A stretch of DNA of 51,540 bases from Kutzneria sp. 744 (GTDB taxonomy: Bacteria > Actinomycetota > Actinomycetes > Mycobacteriales > Pseudonocardiaceae). The stretch lies in NCBI RefSeq assembly GCF_000568255.1, contig NZ_KK037166.1:5055685-5107224 (forward strand). Reading direction: 5' to 3'. Of the stretch, positions 10,326 through 19,252 are shown piece after piece. Both the position numbers and the translations under genes were made by a program. A model generated the notes under the pieces. That model saw only the letters and a program-made list of their open reading frames with translations. It was not told where the DNA came from and ran no database searches. Numbering within the stretch: the first letter of the stretch is position 1; the number at the start of each line of letters is the position of its first letter.

Positions 10326-11270
10326 ATGACGGCGACTGCGCGGTTCCTTGCTGTGGCGGCGGTTCTGACCCTGCTGGCGACGACGCCCCCGGCCGAGGCC
10401 GCGGCGCCGATGCTGGTGCCGGACCTGCGCCAGGCGCCGGTCGGCTGCGCGGGCAACCACCGCGGTGACCCCCAGGACTGCAAGGACTGGGACGTCTGCA
10501 TGGTCACGGATGTCAACGCCCCCAACGCGCCGTGCGTGACGTCCGGCGACATCAGGGCGGTGCGGCTGCGGTTCACCTCGTCGGAGGAGAACATCGGCGA
10601 CGGCCCGCTGCTGTTCTACGCCCACCGGGACAGCACGCTGTTTTCGACGATGTCGGTGCGGCAGGCCTTCCAGAACGGCGTGCACGGCCCCATCCCGGAC
10701 ACGTTCCGCAACGCCCAGAAGCCGTCCGGCACCAGCGCCTACTACGAGCCGGCCCCGGCCCACATGCACTGGCACCTGCTGAACTTCGAGCGTTTCCAGC
10801 TGCGGACGCTGTCCGGCAGCGCGGTGGTGTCCGACCGCAAGAACGGCTTCTGCCTGGGCGACCGCTACGACGTGCCGGACAAGGCGTCGCTGCAGCACCG
10901 CGTGCACGAGGACGAGGAGCCCGAGGCCAAGCTGCACCAGGTCCTGATCTACAACATGTGCGGCCACGAGCAGCCCGGCGCCACCGACGTCACCGAGGGC
11001 ATCTCCGTGGGCAGCGGCGACGACTACCGCTACACCGTGGACTTCCAGTGGCTGGACATCACCGGGGTGGCCTCGGGCGTGTACGACGTGGTGAACACGG
11101 TCAATCCGGATCGGACGCTGACGGAGAAGAACTACGACAACAACTCGTCGTCGATCGCGGTGTCCGTGCAGTGGCCGGACGGCGCGAAGGGGGCGCCGTC
11201 GAGGATCACGGCGCCCCCTGTGGTGCGGCTGCTGCGCAGCTGCCCCGGCAGCGAGACCTGTTCGGGCTGA
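10326..11270 (+). CDS. Secreted lysyl-oxidase-like protein
   Basis: 314 residues, ATG with a GAGG ribosome site. A Sec signal peptide (residues 1-26, ending PAEA) precedes the domain. The copper site of lysyl oxidases is present as His146-Met-His148-Trp-His150 in APAHMHWHLLNF. Other family segments are FCLGDRYDVP and ISVGSGDDYRYTVDFQWLDI, then VYDVVNTVNPDRTLTEKNYDNN. Lysyl oxidases oxidatively deaminate peptidyl lysine using copper and a lysine-tyrosylquinone; bacterial members exist but are little studied. The last 27 codons contain an 11-bp perfect inverted repeat (11189-11218), odd inside a coding sequence. Acting outside the cell is inferred from the signal peptide. Confidence 0.85.
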   Translation: MTATARFLAVAAVLTLLATTPPAEAAAPMLVPDLRQAPVGCAGNHRGDPQDCKDWDVCMVTDVNAPNAPCVTSGDIRAVRLRFTSSEENIGDGPLLFYAHRDSTLFSTMSVRQAFQNGVHGPIPDTFRNAQKPSGTSAYYEPAPAHMHWHLLNFERFQLRTLSGSAVVSDRKNGFCLGDRYDVPDKASLQHRVHEDEEPEAKLHQVLIYNMCGHEQPGATDVTEGISVGSGDDYRYTVDFQWLDITGVASGVYDVVNTVNPDRTLTEKNYDNNSSSIAVSVQWPDGAKGAPSRITAPPVVRLLRSCPGSETCSG

Positions 11271-11309
11271 CGGCGGCTCGCGCACTCCCCTCTGGCGCGC
11301 GAGCCGCCG
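11271..11309. terminator. Bidirectional terminator hairpin between convergent genes
   Basis: Perfect 13-bp arms at 11271-11283 and 11297-11309 with a 13-base loop. It starts directly after the stop of the lysyl-oxidase gene and ends one base before the stop of the convergent ABC permease gene. It lacks a strong U-run. Confidence 0.75.
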
Positions 11310-11310
11310 A

Positions 11311-12030
11311 TCAGACGCGAGCGGAGTCCCGCCGGTAGCGGAGCGCGACGAACGCGCCGGCCACCACGATCCAGGCCGCCATGGTGATCACGCCCTGGAA
11401 GCTCAGAACGTTGCCTGCCAACGCGTCATGTCCGAATTCCGCCAGCCAGTAGCTCGGCAGGGCCTGGGCGATGTCGGTCATCACGGCCGGCAGGGCACTC
11501 AGCGGCAGCCACAGGCCGCCGAGCATGCTCAGGCCCAGCATGAGCACGGTGCTCATGGCCTGGGCCGAGTCGCCGGTGGCCAGCAGGCCGATGAGCAGGC
11601 CCAGCACCGCGGTCGGCAGCACGCCCAGCCAACAGAAGACGATCAGCTGGAGCCACGTGCCCGGGCTCAGGTCCACATGCATGAACAGCACCCCGGCGGC
11701 GTACACCAGCAGCAGGCTCGGCAGCGCGACCAGCATCGCCGCCGCGACCTTGGAGATCAGGTAGTCCACGCCGCTCAACGGGGTCAGCCGGAGCTGGCGG
11801 TTCCAGCCGACCTGGCGTTCGATCGCGGTGCGGGAGCCGGTGCTGACCGAGGCGGCCACCGCGCCGAAGGCCGCCATGCTCACCATCAGGTAGGCGACGA
11901 CGGCCGGGTCGCCCCGGCCCTCGGCCGAGCTGAAGCCCAGGAACATCACCAGCGGGAACGCGACGGTGAAGATGGAGAACCGGGGCGAGCGAAGCAGCCT
12001 GCGCACCTCGAAAGCCAACAGCGCGCCCAT
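11311..12030 (-). CDS. ABC-2 type transporter permease
   Basis: 239 residues with about six hydrophobic helices and the ABC-2 topology (LLAFEVRRLLRSPRFSIFTVAFPLVMFLGF at the start; LPTAVLGLLIGLLATG and LLGGLWLPLSALPAVM later). The ATG at 12030 overlaps the TGA of the ATPase gene by one base (TGATG), so the pair is coupled. It forms the membrane part of an exporter. The substrate is unknown; such pairs often handle drugs or antimicrobial peptides. Confidence 0.88.
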   Translation of the reverse strand: MGALLAFEVRRLLRSPRFSIFTVAFPLVMFLGFSSAEGRGDPAVVAYLMVSMAAFGAVAASVSTGSRTAIERQVGWNRQLRLTPLSGVDYLISKVAAAMLVALPSLLLVYAAGVLFMHVDLSPGTWLQLIVFCWLGVLPTAVLGLLIGLLATGDSAQAMSTVLMLGLSMLGGLWLPLSALPAVMTDIAQALPSYWLAEFGHDALAGNVLSFQGVITMAAWIVVAGAFVALRYRRDSARV

Positions 12031-12944
12031 CAGGCGGCCTCCTGCCTGGTCAGAGTGACGAATGCGGCCTCAAGGCCGGCGCCTCGGACCTCGATGTCGC
12101 GGGCCTGCGGGTGGCGGTCGAGTAGCTCGCGCAGGGCCGTGTCGGAATCCACGCAGGCCAGCTCGGTGGAGTCGCCGCGGACCAGCACCGAGGTGACGCC
12201 CGGCAGCAGGGCCAGCGCGCCCTCGTCGGCGTGCGGGATCTTGGCCGTGATCACGCGGCCGGCGGCGAGCGAGCGGACCTGGCTCACCGAGCCGTCGGCG
12301 ACGACCCGGCCCGAGCGCAGCAGCACGACCCGGTCCGCGTAGTCCTCGGCCTCGGCGAGGTAGTGGGTCGCGAACACGACCGTGCGGCCGGTGTCCGTGT
12401 AGGAACGCATGGCCGCCCAGAACTCACGGCGGCCCTCCACGTCCATGGCCACCGTCGGCTCGTCGAGGACCAGCAGGTCCGGGTTGCTGGCCAGCGCCAC
12501 CGCGAAGCGGACCCGCTGCTTCTCGCCGCCGGACAGCGCCCCCACCTTGCGGCCGGCCAGCTCGGCCAGGCCGGCCCGCTGGAGGGTTTCCTTGAGCGGC
12601 AACGGTTTCGGGTACATCGCCCGGAACAGCGCCACCGTCTCGGACACCGTGGCGTCGTCCAGCAGTCCGCCCGACTGGAGCATCGCGCCCACCAGCCCGG
12701 CGGCGACGGCCTCCCTCGGCGCCCGCCCGAACACCGACGCCGCGCCCTGGGTCGGCTCGGCCAGGCCCAGCAGCATGTCGATCGTCGTCGACTTGCCGGC
12801 CCCGTTCGGCCCCAGCAGCGCCACGACCTCCCCCGGCGCGATCGTGACGTCGACCCCGTCGACGGCGCGCACGTCGCCGAAGTGCTTGACCAGTCCGCGG
12901 AGGCTCACGGCGGCGCCCCGGGTGACGGTGTCTGTGCTGTCCAT
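12030..12944 (-). CDS. ABC transporter ATP-binding protein
   Basis: 304 residues from ATG at 12944 (MDSTDTVTRGAAVSLRGL). ABC ATPase with Walker A LLGPNGAGKST, signature ALSGGEKQR, Walker B LLVLDEPTVAMD and the H-loop in VFATHYLAEAED. The C-terminal part resembles the DUF4162-type tail of drug-exporter ATPases. It drives the coupled ABC-2 permease. A perfect 18-bp palindrome ends 47 bp upstream and is either the terminator of the preceding gene or an operator for this promoter. The substrate cannot be read from the sequence. Confidence 0.9.
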   Translation of the reverse strand: MDSTDTVTRGAAVSLRGLVKHFGDVRAVDGVDVTIAPGEVVALLGPNGAGKSTTIDMLLGLAEPTQGAASVFGRAPREAVAAGLVGAMLQSGGLLDDATVSETVALFRAMYPKPLPLKETLQRAGLAELAGRKVGALSGGEKQRVRFAVALASNPDLLVLDEPTVAMDVEGRREFWAAMRSYTDTGRTVVFATHYLAEAEDYADRVVLLRSGRVVADGSVSQVRSLAAGRVITAKIPHADEGALALLPGVTSVLVRGDSTELACVDSDTALRELLDRHPQARDIEVRGAGLEAAFVTLTRQEAA

Positions 12945-12991
12945 GGCACATAGCCTGTCGCCCCGAAGCGTCCCGGCCCTGGCACACCTGT

Positions 12992-13029
12992 CAGGGCCCC
13001 GCCATGACAACTGTCATGGCGGGGCCCTG
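12992..13029. terminator. Perfect 18-bp inverted repeat (terminator or operator)
   Basis: Arms 12992-13009 and 13012-13029 are exact reverse complements with a two-base spacer; the centre reads CCATGACAACTGTCATGG. It lies 18 bp past the stop of the alginate lyase remnant and 47 bp before the ABC ATPase start. There is no U-run. Such a tiny spacer is poor for an RNA loop and favours a dimeric protein operator, so the call is open. Confidence 0.6.
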
Positions 13030-13047
13030 TAGGTAGCTGCAGTCGGA

Positions 13048-13583
13048 TCAGGAGCGGGAGAAGCTCAGGGCGTAGAAGTGCACCAGCGCGCCGACGGTCG
13101 AGCTGCTGCTACTGCTCTGGTTGTAGTCGCCGGCCTTGAAGTACGGGGGATAACCGCCGAACGAGGACGGCACGGCGTAGCTCTTGGGCGCCTTGCTCAC
13201 GGCGACGGTGGCGTTGAGCTTGTGCGTGCGCTGAGCTGGCAGTACTTCGGCGAGTTGTCGGTGTTCGTCTCGCGCAGCTCGGACCGCGCGTAGTTGGAGC
13301 CGTTGAAGTGGCCGCCGTTCTCCGGGGACCAGAAGGTCATCGAGCCGTCGGTCTTGTCGGTGTAGAAGTAGGCGTCCTGGAAGCCGTTGGCGCCGGTGAG
13401 CTTGGCCGGGGCGATCTCGGTCGGGTTGCCGGGCGAGCCGATCGGCAGCTGGAGCTGCCAGTGCGACAGATCGAAGTTGCCGCCCGGGGCGGCCGCCGGG
13501 TTCAGCGCCGGGGCCGCGGTGGCCGGGCCGGCCGCCAGCAGCAGGCCGAGCGCGCACAGGCCGGCCGTGATGGTCTTGTTCAC
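13048..13583 (-). pseudogene. PL7 alginate lyase remnant (frameshift and internal deletion)
   Basis: The start has a signal peptide (MNKTITAGLCALGLLLAAG ... ATAA), followed by NFDLSHWQLQLPIGSPG and the catalytic-sheet motif YARSELRE of polysaccharide lyase family 7. The frame changes near 13215: the reading continues as HKLNATVAVSKAPKSYAV and then jumps to GGYPPYFKAGDYNQS, the conserved C-terminal motif. The middle part, including the QIH motif expected between these, is absent, leaving about 178 codons where the family has about 230-260. The gene is therefore most likely dead. A functional homologue would cleave alginate by beta-elimination outside the cell. Its promoter overlaps a palindrome that the divergent regulator may bind. 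Confidence 0.85.
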
Positions 13584-13660
13584 GAGTGCTCCTTGTCCGA
13601 CGATGCCGGCGATGGCAGGGTGTCGCGACGTCGTGCGAACTCCGAGCGGCGGTGTTGTCG

Positions 13661-13689
13661 GATGTAGGAACCCGTTGACACACGGTCAA
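13661..13689 (-). promoter_or_regulatory. Alginate lyase promoter with overlapping operator
   Basis: On the minus strand TTGACC (13684-13689), a 17-base spacer and TACATC (13661-13666) form a housekeeping-type promoter. The -35 lies in the inverted repeat TTGACACACGGTCAA (13675-13689). A repressor bound there would block the lyase; the divergent regulator is the obvious candidate. Confidence 0.55.
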
Positions 13690-13743
13690 TATCGCCGGAG
13701 CCAACCGATCCGAATCGATCGTTCGGGCGCGAAGGAGGAGCGC

Positions 13744-14834
13744 GTGGGGACGTCCGCCGAGCACCGCCGCCACCGGATACTGGAGATCGCGCAGGAACTG
13801 GGCCGCGTCCAGGTCGCCGAACTGGCCGAGGAACTCGGCGTCGCGCCGGTCATGGCCCGCCGCGACGTCGCGGCGCTGGCCGCGCGGGGACTGCTCACCC
13901 ACGGGTACGGCGTGGTCTCGTGGCCGGAGCACGTGCCGCCGTACCTGCCGGTCGCCGTCGGGCGGGCCCGCCGCTCGAACCGTGCGACCCTCGGAATGCT
14001 GGTCCCGAGCGGCGCGTACTACTTCGGCGAGATGGTGCGGGGCGCGCAGGAGGCGGCGACGGCTGCCGATGCGCGGCTGGTGGTCGGCGTCTCGGGCTAT
14101 CGCCGGTCGGAGGATGACGCCCAGGTGCGCAAGCTGCTGGCCGCCGGCGTCGACGGGCTGCTGCTGACCCCGAGCGCGGACCCCGGCGCGAGCGCCATCG
14201 CGCCGGCCGGGCTCCGGGATCTCGCCGTGCCGGCGGTGCTGGTCGAGCGGCGGCTGCCGGGGCCGTTCGCGCTGCCGATGGACCGGGTGGGTTCCGATCA
14301 CGGCTTCGGCGCGTTGCTGGCCGTGCGGCACCTGGCCGAGCTCGGGCATCGTCGCATCGCCCTGGCCGCCCATCGCAGCCCGACCGGCGCCGCGGTCTGC
14401 GCCGGCTACCGCTCGGCGCCCTCGCCCTCGGCGCGCCCCCGGTTCCCGTGATCAATACCTTTTCCCTGCGCACCGACCCTTCCGGCTTCGACATGGCAGC
14501 ATCACGGCTGCTCGCCGCGATCCGCGAGCACGCCGTCACCGCGGCCCTCATCCATAACGACGTCGACGCGATCATGCTGCTCCAGCGCCTGCGCGCGGCC
14601 GGTGTCCAGGTGCCCGAGGAGTTCTCGATCGTCGCCTACGACGACGAGGCGGCCGGCACCGCCGATCCGCCGTTCACGGCCGCCCAGCCGCCGAAGCGGG
14701 AGATCGGCCTGACCACCGCGCGAATGTTGCTCGGCCGGCTCGGGGACCGGCGCGACGCCTGGTCGCCGCGGTGGCAGGTGAATCTGATGCCCCGGCTACG
14801 AATCCGCGACTCGTGCTGGCCCCTCGGCCAGTAG
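13744..14834 (+). pseudogene. DeoR-HTH / LacI-sensor hybrid transcriptional regulator, frameshifted
   Basis: GTG start with an AAGGAGG ribosome site. A DeoR-type winged helix (RRHRILEIAQELGRVQVAEL ... VMARRDVAALAARGLL) is joined to a LacI/periplasmic-binding-like sensor (ATLGMLVPSGAYYFGEMVRG, VDGLLLTPSADP, HLAELGHRRIALAAH). The frame breaks near 14420: the original frame ends at 14451, while the family sequence continues one frame over with ALALGAPPVPVINTF and DPSGFDMAASRLL, then the typical AALIHNDVDAIMLL and PEEFSIVAYDDE. Restoring one base gives about 363 residues. It is divergent from the alginate lyase remnant, so it probably controlled it. Its end overlaps the convergent SWIM gene by 39 bp. 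Confidence 0.8.
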
Positions 14835-15527
14835 CTGCCGGGCGCGGGTCGCCGCCGTGGCGGCCGCGCCGGCCAGCGCCCCGGCGTCCATGCCCGGCGG
14901 CGGTTCGATGCTGAGCAGCCGCAGCTCCCCCGTGGCCGGCGGCGGCGGTTCGGGCAACGACGGGGCGGGCCGGGCGAAAGCCTCGGCGGCCAGGACGGTG
15001 TTGTCGTTGTGGTGTCGGGAAACCTCCTTGGTGAGGGACTCGGCCGAGCGGCCTCGCAGCAAGAACAACAGGGACGGATCGGCGTCGAGCAGCCAGGCCG
15101 CCTGGTAGCAGAGGGCCGCGGCGTGTTGGCAGGGGTTGCCCCAGTCGTCGCAGTTGCACTGGGCGTCAAGATCGCCGACGCCCGGCACCACGGCGGAGAG
15201 GTCGTGCGGCAGAAATCCGTCCAACAGGGCGGCCAGGTGTCCCGATTGGAGGGACGCCTCGGCCACCAGCGCCGCCCATGCGTTGTCGGACAGGGCTTCC
15301 ACGGCGATGCTGGTGCTGAAGGCATTGTCCAGCACCGCCGCAATCCGGCCCGGGCTGATGGTGATCGGCCCGATCTGGCCCTGGCCGGCGATGCGCCGAC
15401 CGGCCTTGGTCAGCCCGGCGTCGACCGCCGTGTCCTCCATGGCCTGGATCCACGCGGTGCCCCACCAGGTGGGCTGTCGGCGCCGGCTACGAGCGGGAAA
15501 AGCGGGAAAGCCTTGGGCGTCGGTCAT
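14796..15527 (-). CDS. SWIM zinc-finger protein
   Basis: 243 residues from ATG at 15527. The N-terminus reads MTDAQGFPAFPARSRRRQPTWWG; the SWIM motif CxCx(n)CxH is CNCDDWGNPCQHAAALCYQ near the middle, followed by a proline-rich linker and a helical tail. SWIM domains bind nucleic acid or protein through one zinc ion. The gene overlaps the helicase stop by four bases (ATGA). SWIM proteins next to SNF2 helicases are a recurrent actinobacterial pair, so the two probably act together on DNA. The specific job is unknown. Confidence 0.88.
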   Translation of the reverse strand: MTDAQGFPAFPARSRRRQPTWWGTAWIQAMEDTAVDAGLTKAGRRIAGQGQIGPITISPGRIAAVLDNAFSTSIAVEALSDNAWAALVAEASLQSGHLAALLDGFLPHDLSAVVPGVGDLDAQCNCDDWGNPCQHAAALCYQAAWLLDADPSLLFLLRGRSAESLTKEVSRHHNDNTVLAAEAFARPAPSLPEPPPPATGELRLLSIEPPPGMDAGALAGAAATAATRARQLLAEGPARVADS

Positions 15528-18479
15528 CGCAGCCTCACCAGATCCGACAACTCCGCATCGGTCAGCTCCGTGAGAGCCGCCTCGCCGCCGGTCAACACCG
15601 CGTCGGCCAGGGCGCGTTTGGCCGTGAGCATGGCGGCGATGCGGTCCTCGATGGTGCCCTCGGTCATGAACCGGTGCACCTGCACGGGCCTGGTCTGCCC
15701 GATGCGATAGGCGCGGTCGGTGGCCTGGTCCTCGACGGCCGGGTTCCACCAGCGGTCGTAGTGCACGACGTGGTCGGCGCGGGTCAGATTCAGGCCGGTG
15801 CCGCCGGCCTTCAGCGAGATGAGGAAGATCGGCACCTCGCCGCCCTGGAACCGGTCGACCATCTCCTCGCGACGGGCGACGGGCGTGCCGCCGTGCAGGA
15901 GCTGGCTGGGCAGCCCACGGTCGGCGAGATGCCGGGAGAGCAGCTCGGCCATGGCCACGTACTGCGTGAACACGAGCACCGCGTGGTCCTCGGCGACGAT
16001 GGTGCCGACCAGCTCGTCGAACAGGGCGAGCTTGCCGGAACGGCCGGCGAGGCGGGCGTCGGTCTGCCTGAGGTACTGGGCCGGGTGGTTGCAGATCTGC
16101 TTGAGCGAGGTGAGCAGCTTGAGGATCAGGCCGCGGCGGGCGATGCCGTCGGTCTGGGCGATCTCGGCCATGACCTCGCGCACCACGGACTCGTACAGCC
16201 CGGCCTGTTCCCGGGTGAGCGGCACGAGCTGGTCGGTCTCGGTCTTGGCCGGCAGCTCGGGCGCGATGCCGGGGTCAGACTTGCTGCGCCGCAACAGGAA
16301 CGGCCGCAGCATCCGGGCCAGCCGCCGGGCGGTCTCCTCGTCCTTGTCGGCCTCGATGGGCTTGGCCCACCGCCGCCGGAACGCGGGCTGCGAGCCGAGC
16401 AGCCCGGGCGTGGCCCAGTCCAGGATGGCCCACAGCTCGGACAGGCTGTTCTCGACGGGCGTGCCGGTGAGAGCCACCCGAACACCGTTTCCGATGCCGC
16501 GCAAGGCTTTCGCGGTGGCGGACCGGGCGTTCTTCACATGCTGGGCCTCGTCGGCGACGACCAGATCCCAAGGCACGGCAGCGAGTTCTTCGGCGTCGCG
16601 GCGCATGGTGCCGTAGGTCGTGAGCACAAAATCGTCGACGTCGGCGAGGTCGCGGGCCGAGCCGTGGAATCGCCGAACCGAGACGCCAGACGCGAAACGG
16701 CGGATCTCCCGTTCCCAGTTGCCGAGCAGCGAGGCCGGGCACACCACCAGCGTGGCGCCAGCCGAACGGTGCAGGTGCAGGGCGATGACGGTGATCGTCT
16801 TGCCCAGGCCCATGTCGTCGGCCAGGCAGCAGCCGAGGCCGAGCGAGGTCATGCGGGCCAGCCAGCGCAGGCCGCGCAGCTGGTAATCGCGCAACGTCGC
16901 GTTCAACGCCGGCGGCTGCGCCAACAGCTCGGCCCCGCCCTCGGCGTCGGCGATCCGGTCCCGCACCGTGGCGAGCCAGCCGTCGGCGACGACCTCGATC
17001 TGCTCACCGTCGATCTCGGCGGTACCGGTCAGCGCGAGTCCGAGCGCTGCCAACGGGTTCAGCGGCGTGAGCTCCCGTTGCCGGACGCGCCGGGCCAGGT
17101 CGGCGTCGACGAGCTGCCACTGCTCTCGCAGCCGCACGATCGGCCGGTGGGCCTGGGCCAGCTGCTCCAGCTCGTCCTTGGTCAGCGGGTCGTCGCCGAG
17201 GGCGACCTGCCAGTCGAAGCGCAGGGCCTCGCCGCCGCCGAGGAAACCGGGCATGTCCTTGGGCGCCGAGCCGCCGCCGATGGCCACCCGCGTGACCAGC
17301 TGCTGGGCCAGCTCCTTGGGCCAGTGCACGGGCACGCCCTTGGCCGCCAGCCGGTCGGCCGCGCCGCCCAGCAGCTGTCGCACCTCGTCGTCGAGCAGGA
17401 TGATCTCGTCGGGAATCTCCTTGTGCAGCAAGGAGTTCAGCGCCGGCCAGACCCGGGCCGCCCGGCGCAGCGCGACCAGGGCCTGCGACTGGGCACGGGC
17501 TTTGCCGGCCCCCGCCCACGCCTCGGCGGCGTCGCTGACCACGCCGGGATCGGACAGGCTGTGCAGTTGCACGACGACCCGGAACCGGTTGTCGAACTCG
17601 ATGCGCAGCGACACGCTGACGCCGTCGGCCCAGGTCCGCAGCTGCGGCACGCGTTGCGGGGTAGCGGCCAGGAACGCGGCCTCGCTGCCGCCACGCGGGA
17701 GCCCGTCGGCGATCGCGTTCAGGAAGTCCTCGACCAGCTCACGGGCGTCCGGCAGCTCCAGCGGCAGCCGGTCGGGCACCGGCACCGCCCGGGCCTCGGC
17801 CGGCATGGCGGCCACCAGCTCGCCGATCCGCCCCTGGTCGGTGGGGTCGAGGGGGCCGATGCGCCACGCGTCGTAGTCGCCGGGCGAGACCGTGGGCAGC
17901 AGCCGGCCGCGGGCGACCAGCTGGAGCGCGACCACGGTGGCCGCACCCCAGAACGCGGTCAAGATAACATAACCGCATATCGTCGGACCGTGGCGCGTGG
18001 GGGATCCAACTGTTTCCTTGCGAATTCCGATAGGAGTCGTGCCGAATCTGACAACATGCCGCGCTGTGACCGGTATTAATGAATCCTATAGGCATAGGGG
18101 TACCTCAGCCCACCTGGGTGGCAACTATCTGATTCGAGAGTGGATCTGTGACTACATGTACCAAACGCTGTGACTAGGGCAGGTGATCGGCTACTAGCCG
18201 TAAACTATCGACATAGTTTCGAAGCTGTAACTAGTGCTCTCGACCCTAAGCGGCATATTATATTGTCAGTTACTCGACGCTTTGAACATAAGCTCTGTTC
18301 GGCTGGCGTTTTGTCGTGGGTGAACCTAATCGCGCTAGGACCTTAACTGTCCCCCTTCTTAAGCGTCGGTGTACTCCAAAAGCCTCCGTGGGGAGCTCGG
18401 CGCCCCAGAAGGCCATTCTGCCCAATCGCGGCGGATCCGCGGGTTCGAACACGACGGGGCAGCGCGTCAGTTCGTCCAC
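15524..18479 (-). pseudogene. SNF2-family DEAD/DEAH helicase, interrupted near its N-terminus
   Basis: From TTG at 17962 to 15524 the frame encodes 812 residues with all SNF2 motifs: LADDMGLGKT (Walker A), VVADEAQH (DEAQ box), ALTGTPVENSLSELW, and in the C-terminal half VLVFTQYVAMAELL, LISLKAGGTGLNL and DRAYRIGQTRPV. Homologues start well upstream of FWGAATVVALQLVARG. That N-terminus is found separately: GTG at 18479 opens MDELTRCPVVFEPADPPRLG and reaches AELPTEAF near 18385. About 420 bp of unrelated low-GC DNA with stops separates the two parts and replaces roughly 90 expected residues. GTG at 18479 overlaps the permease TAG, so the intact gene was coupled to the exporter. The 812-residue part might still be made, but no ribosome site is seen. 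Confidence 0.8.
17960..18382. other. Low-GC block of unknown origin inside the helicase gene
   Basis: A hand count of 18001-18360 gives about half G+C, against clearly over 65% on both sides. All six frames have frequent stops, and there is no transposase, terminal repeat, tRNA or recognisable gene. The left border is sharp, at the Thr codon before AFWGAAT of the helicase; the right border is near the end of AELPTEAF. The block could be a short horizontally acquired or non-templated filler, or non-native/assembly sequence. There is no target duplication that I can see. Confidence 0.7.
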
Positions 18480-19252
18480 TATCGGCTCAACCTCCGAAAT
18501 GCGCGTACCGACAGCGGGAAGAACACGGCCACCAGGAGCAGCGGCCACGCCACCGCGACCCCGATCCATCCGTCGGCCAGGCCCGGGTTGCCGAACAGGT
18601 CGCGGGTGGCGGCCGCGGTGGCGGACAGCGGGTTCCAGGTGGCGATCGCGCCCAGCCAGCCGGGCATGGTGTCCGGCGAGACGAAGATGTTGGACAGGAA
18701 GCTGACCGGCCACACCACCACCTGCACCAGCGTCACCGCGCTCGGGTCGGCGACCATCAGGCCCAGCCAGATGCCCACCCACAGGAACGCGAACCGCAGC
18801 AGGAGCAGCAGTCCGAACGCGGCCAGGGTGGCGCCGACGCCGCCGTGCGGGCGCCAGCCGACGGCCAGGCCGCAGGCCGCCATCACGACCAGCACCAACA
18901 CGGAGTTCAGCATGTCCGCCCCGCAGCGGCCGACCACCACCGCCGACTGCGACATCGGGATCGACCGGAACCGGTCGGTGACGCCGCGCGAGGCGTCCGT
19001 GGTGACGGCGAGCAGCGTGCTCTCCACGCCGAAGCCCATGGTCATCACGAACATGCCCGGCAGCAGGAACTCCCGGTAGTCCCCGCCGCCCGGCACGGCG
19101 ATGGCCCCGCCCAGCAGGTAGCCGAACATCAGCACCAGCAGGATCGGGAACAGCAGGCTGACCACCACCGGCGCCGGCTGCCGGACCCAGTGCCCGAGGT
19201 CGCGCCGGGTCATCGTCCACCCGTCGGCGACTGCCCACCGGAGGCTGCTCAC
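18479..19252 (-). CDS. ABC-2 exporter permease (DrrB-like)
   Basis: 257 residues from GTG at 19252, whose GTGA overlaps the ATPase stop by four bases. Six hydrophobic helices, including VVVSLLFPILLVLMFGYLLGG, FLLPGMFVMTMGFG, LVLVVMAACGLAVGW and LLLVAVFFPLSVRAF. The ABC-2 signature region (LVQVVVWPVSFLSNIFVSPDTMPGWLGAIATWNPLSATAAATRDL, shortened here to its core SNIFVSPDTMPGW) is typical of daunorubicin-type exporters. It pairs with the adjacent ATPase and is regulated by PadR. Its stop overlaps the original helicase start by one base. Confidence 0.9.
   Translation of the reverse strand: MSSLRWAVADGWTMTRRDLGHWVRQPAPVVVSLLFPILLVLMFGYLLGGAIAVPGGGDYREFLLPGMFVMTMGFGVESTLLAVTTDASRGVTDRFRSIPMSQSAVVVGRCGADMLNSVLVLVVMAACGLAVGWRPHGGVGATLAAFGLLLLLRFAFLWVGIWLGLMVADPSAVTLVQVVVWPVSFLSNIFVSPDTMPGWLGAIATWNPLSATAAATRDLFGNPGLADGWIGVAVAWPLLLVAVFFPLSVRAFRRLSR

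Noticed and set aside
13387-13743. N-terminal extension of the DeoR/LacI-type regulator
   Set aside because: The frame is open upstream but opposite the lyase gene; the AAGGAGG-preceded GTG at 13744 starts exactly at the helix-turn-helix domain.
15674-18079. 801-residue plus-strand open frame opposite the helicase
   Set aside because: Shadow of the SNF2 helicase; runs into the low-GC block and has no family motif.
17960-18382. Insertion sequence or tRNA gene in the low-GC block
   Set aside because: No transposase, no terminal inverted repeats, no target duplication and no cloverleaf could be found.
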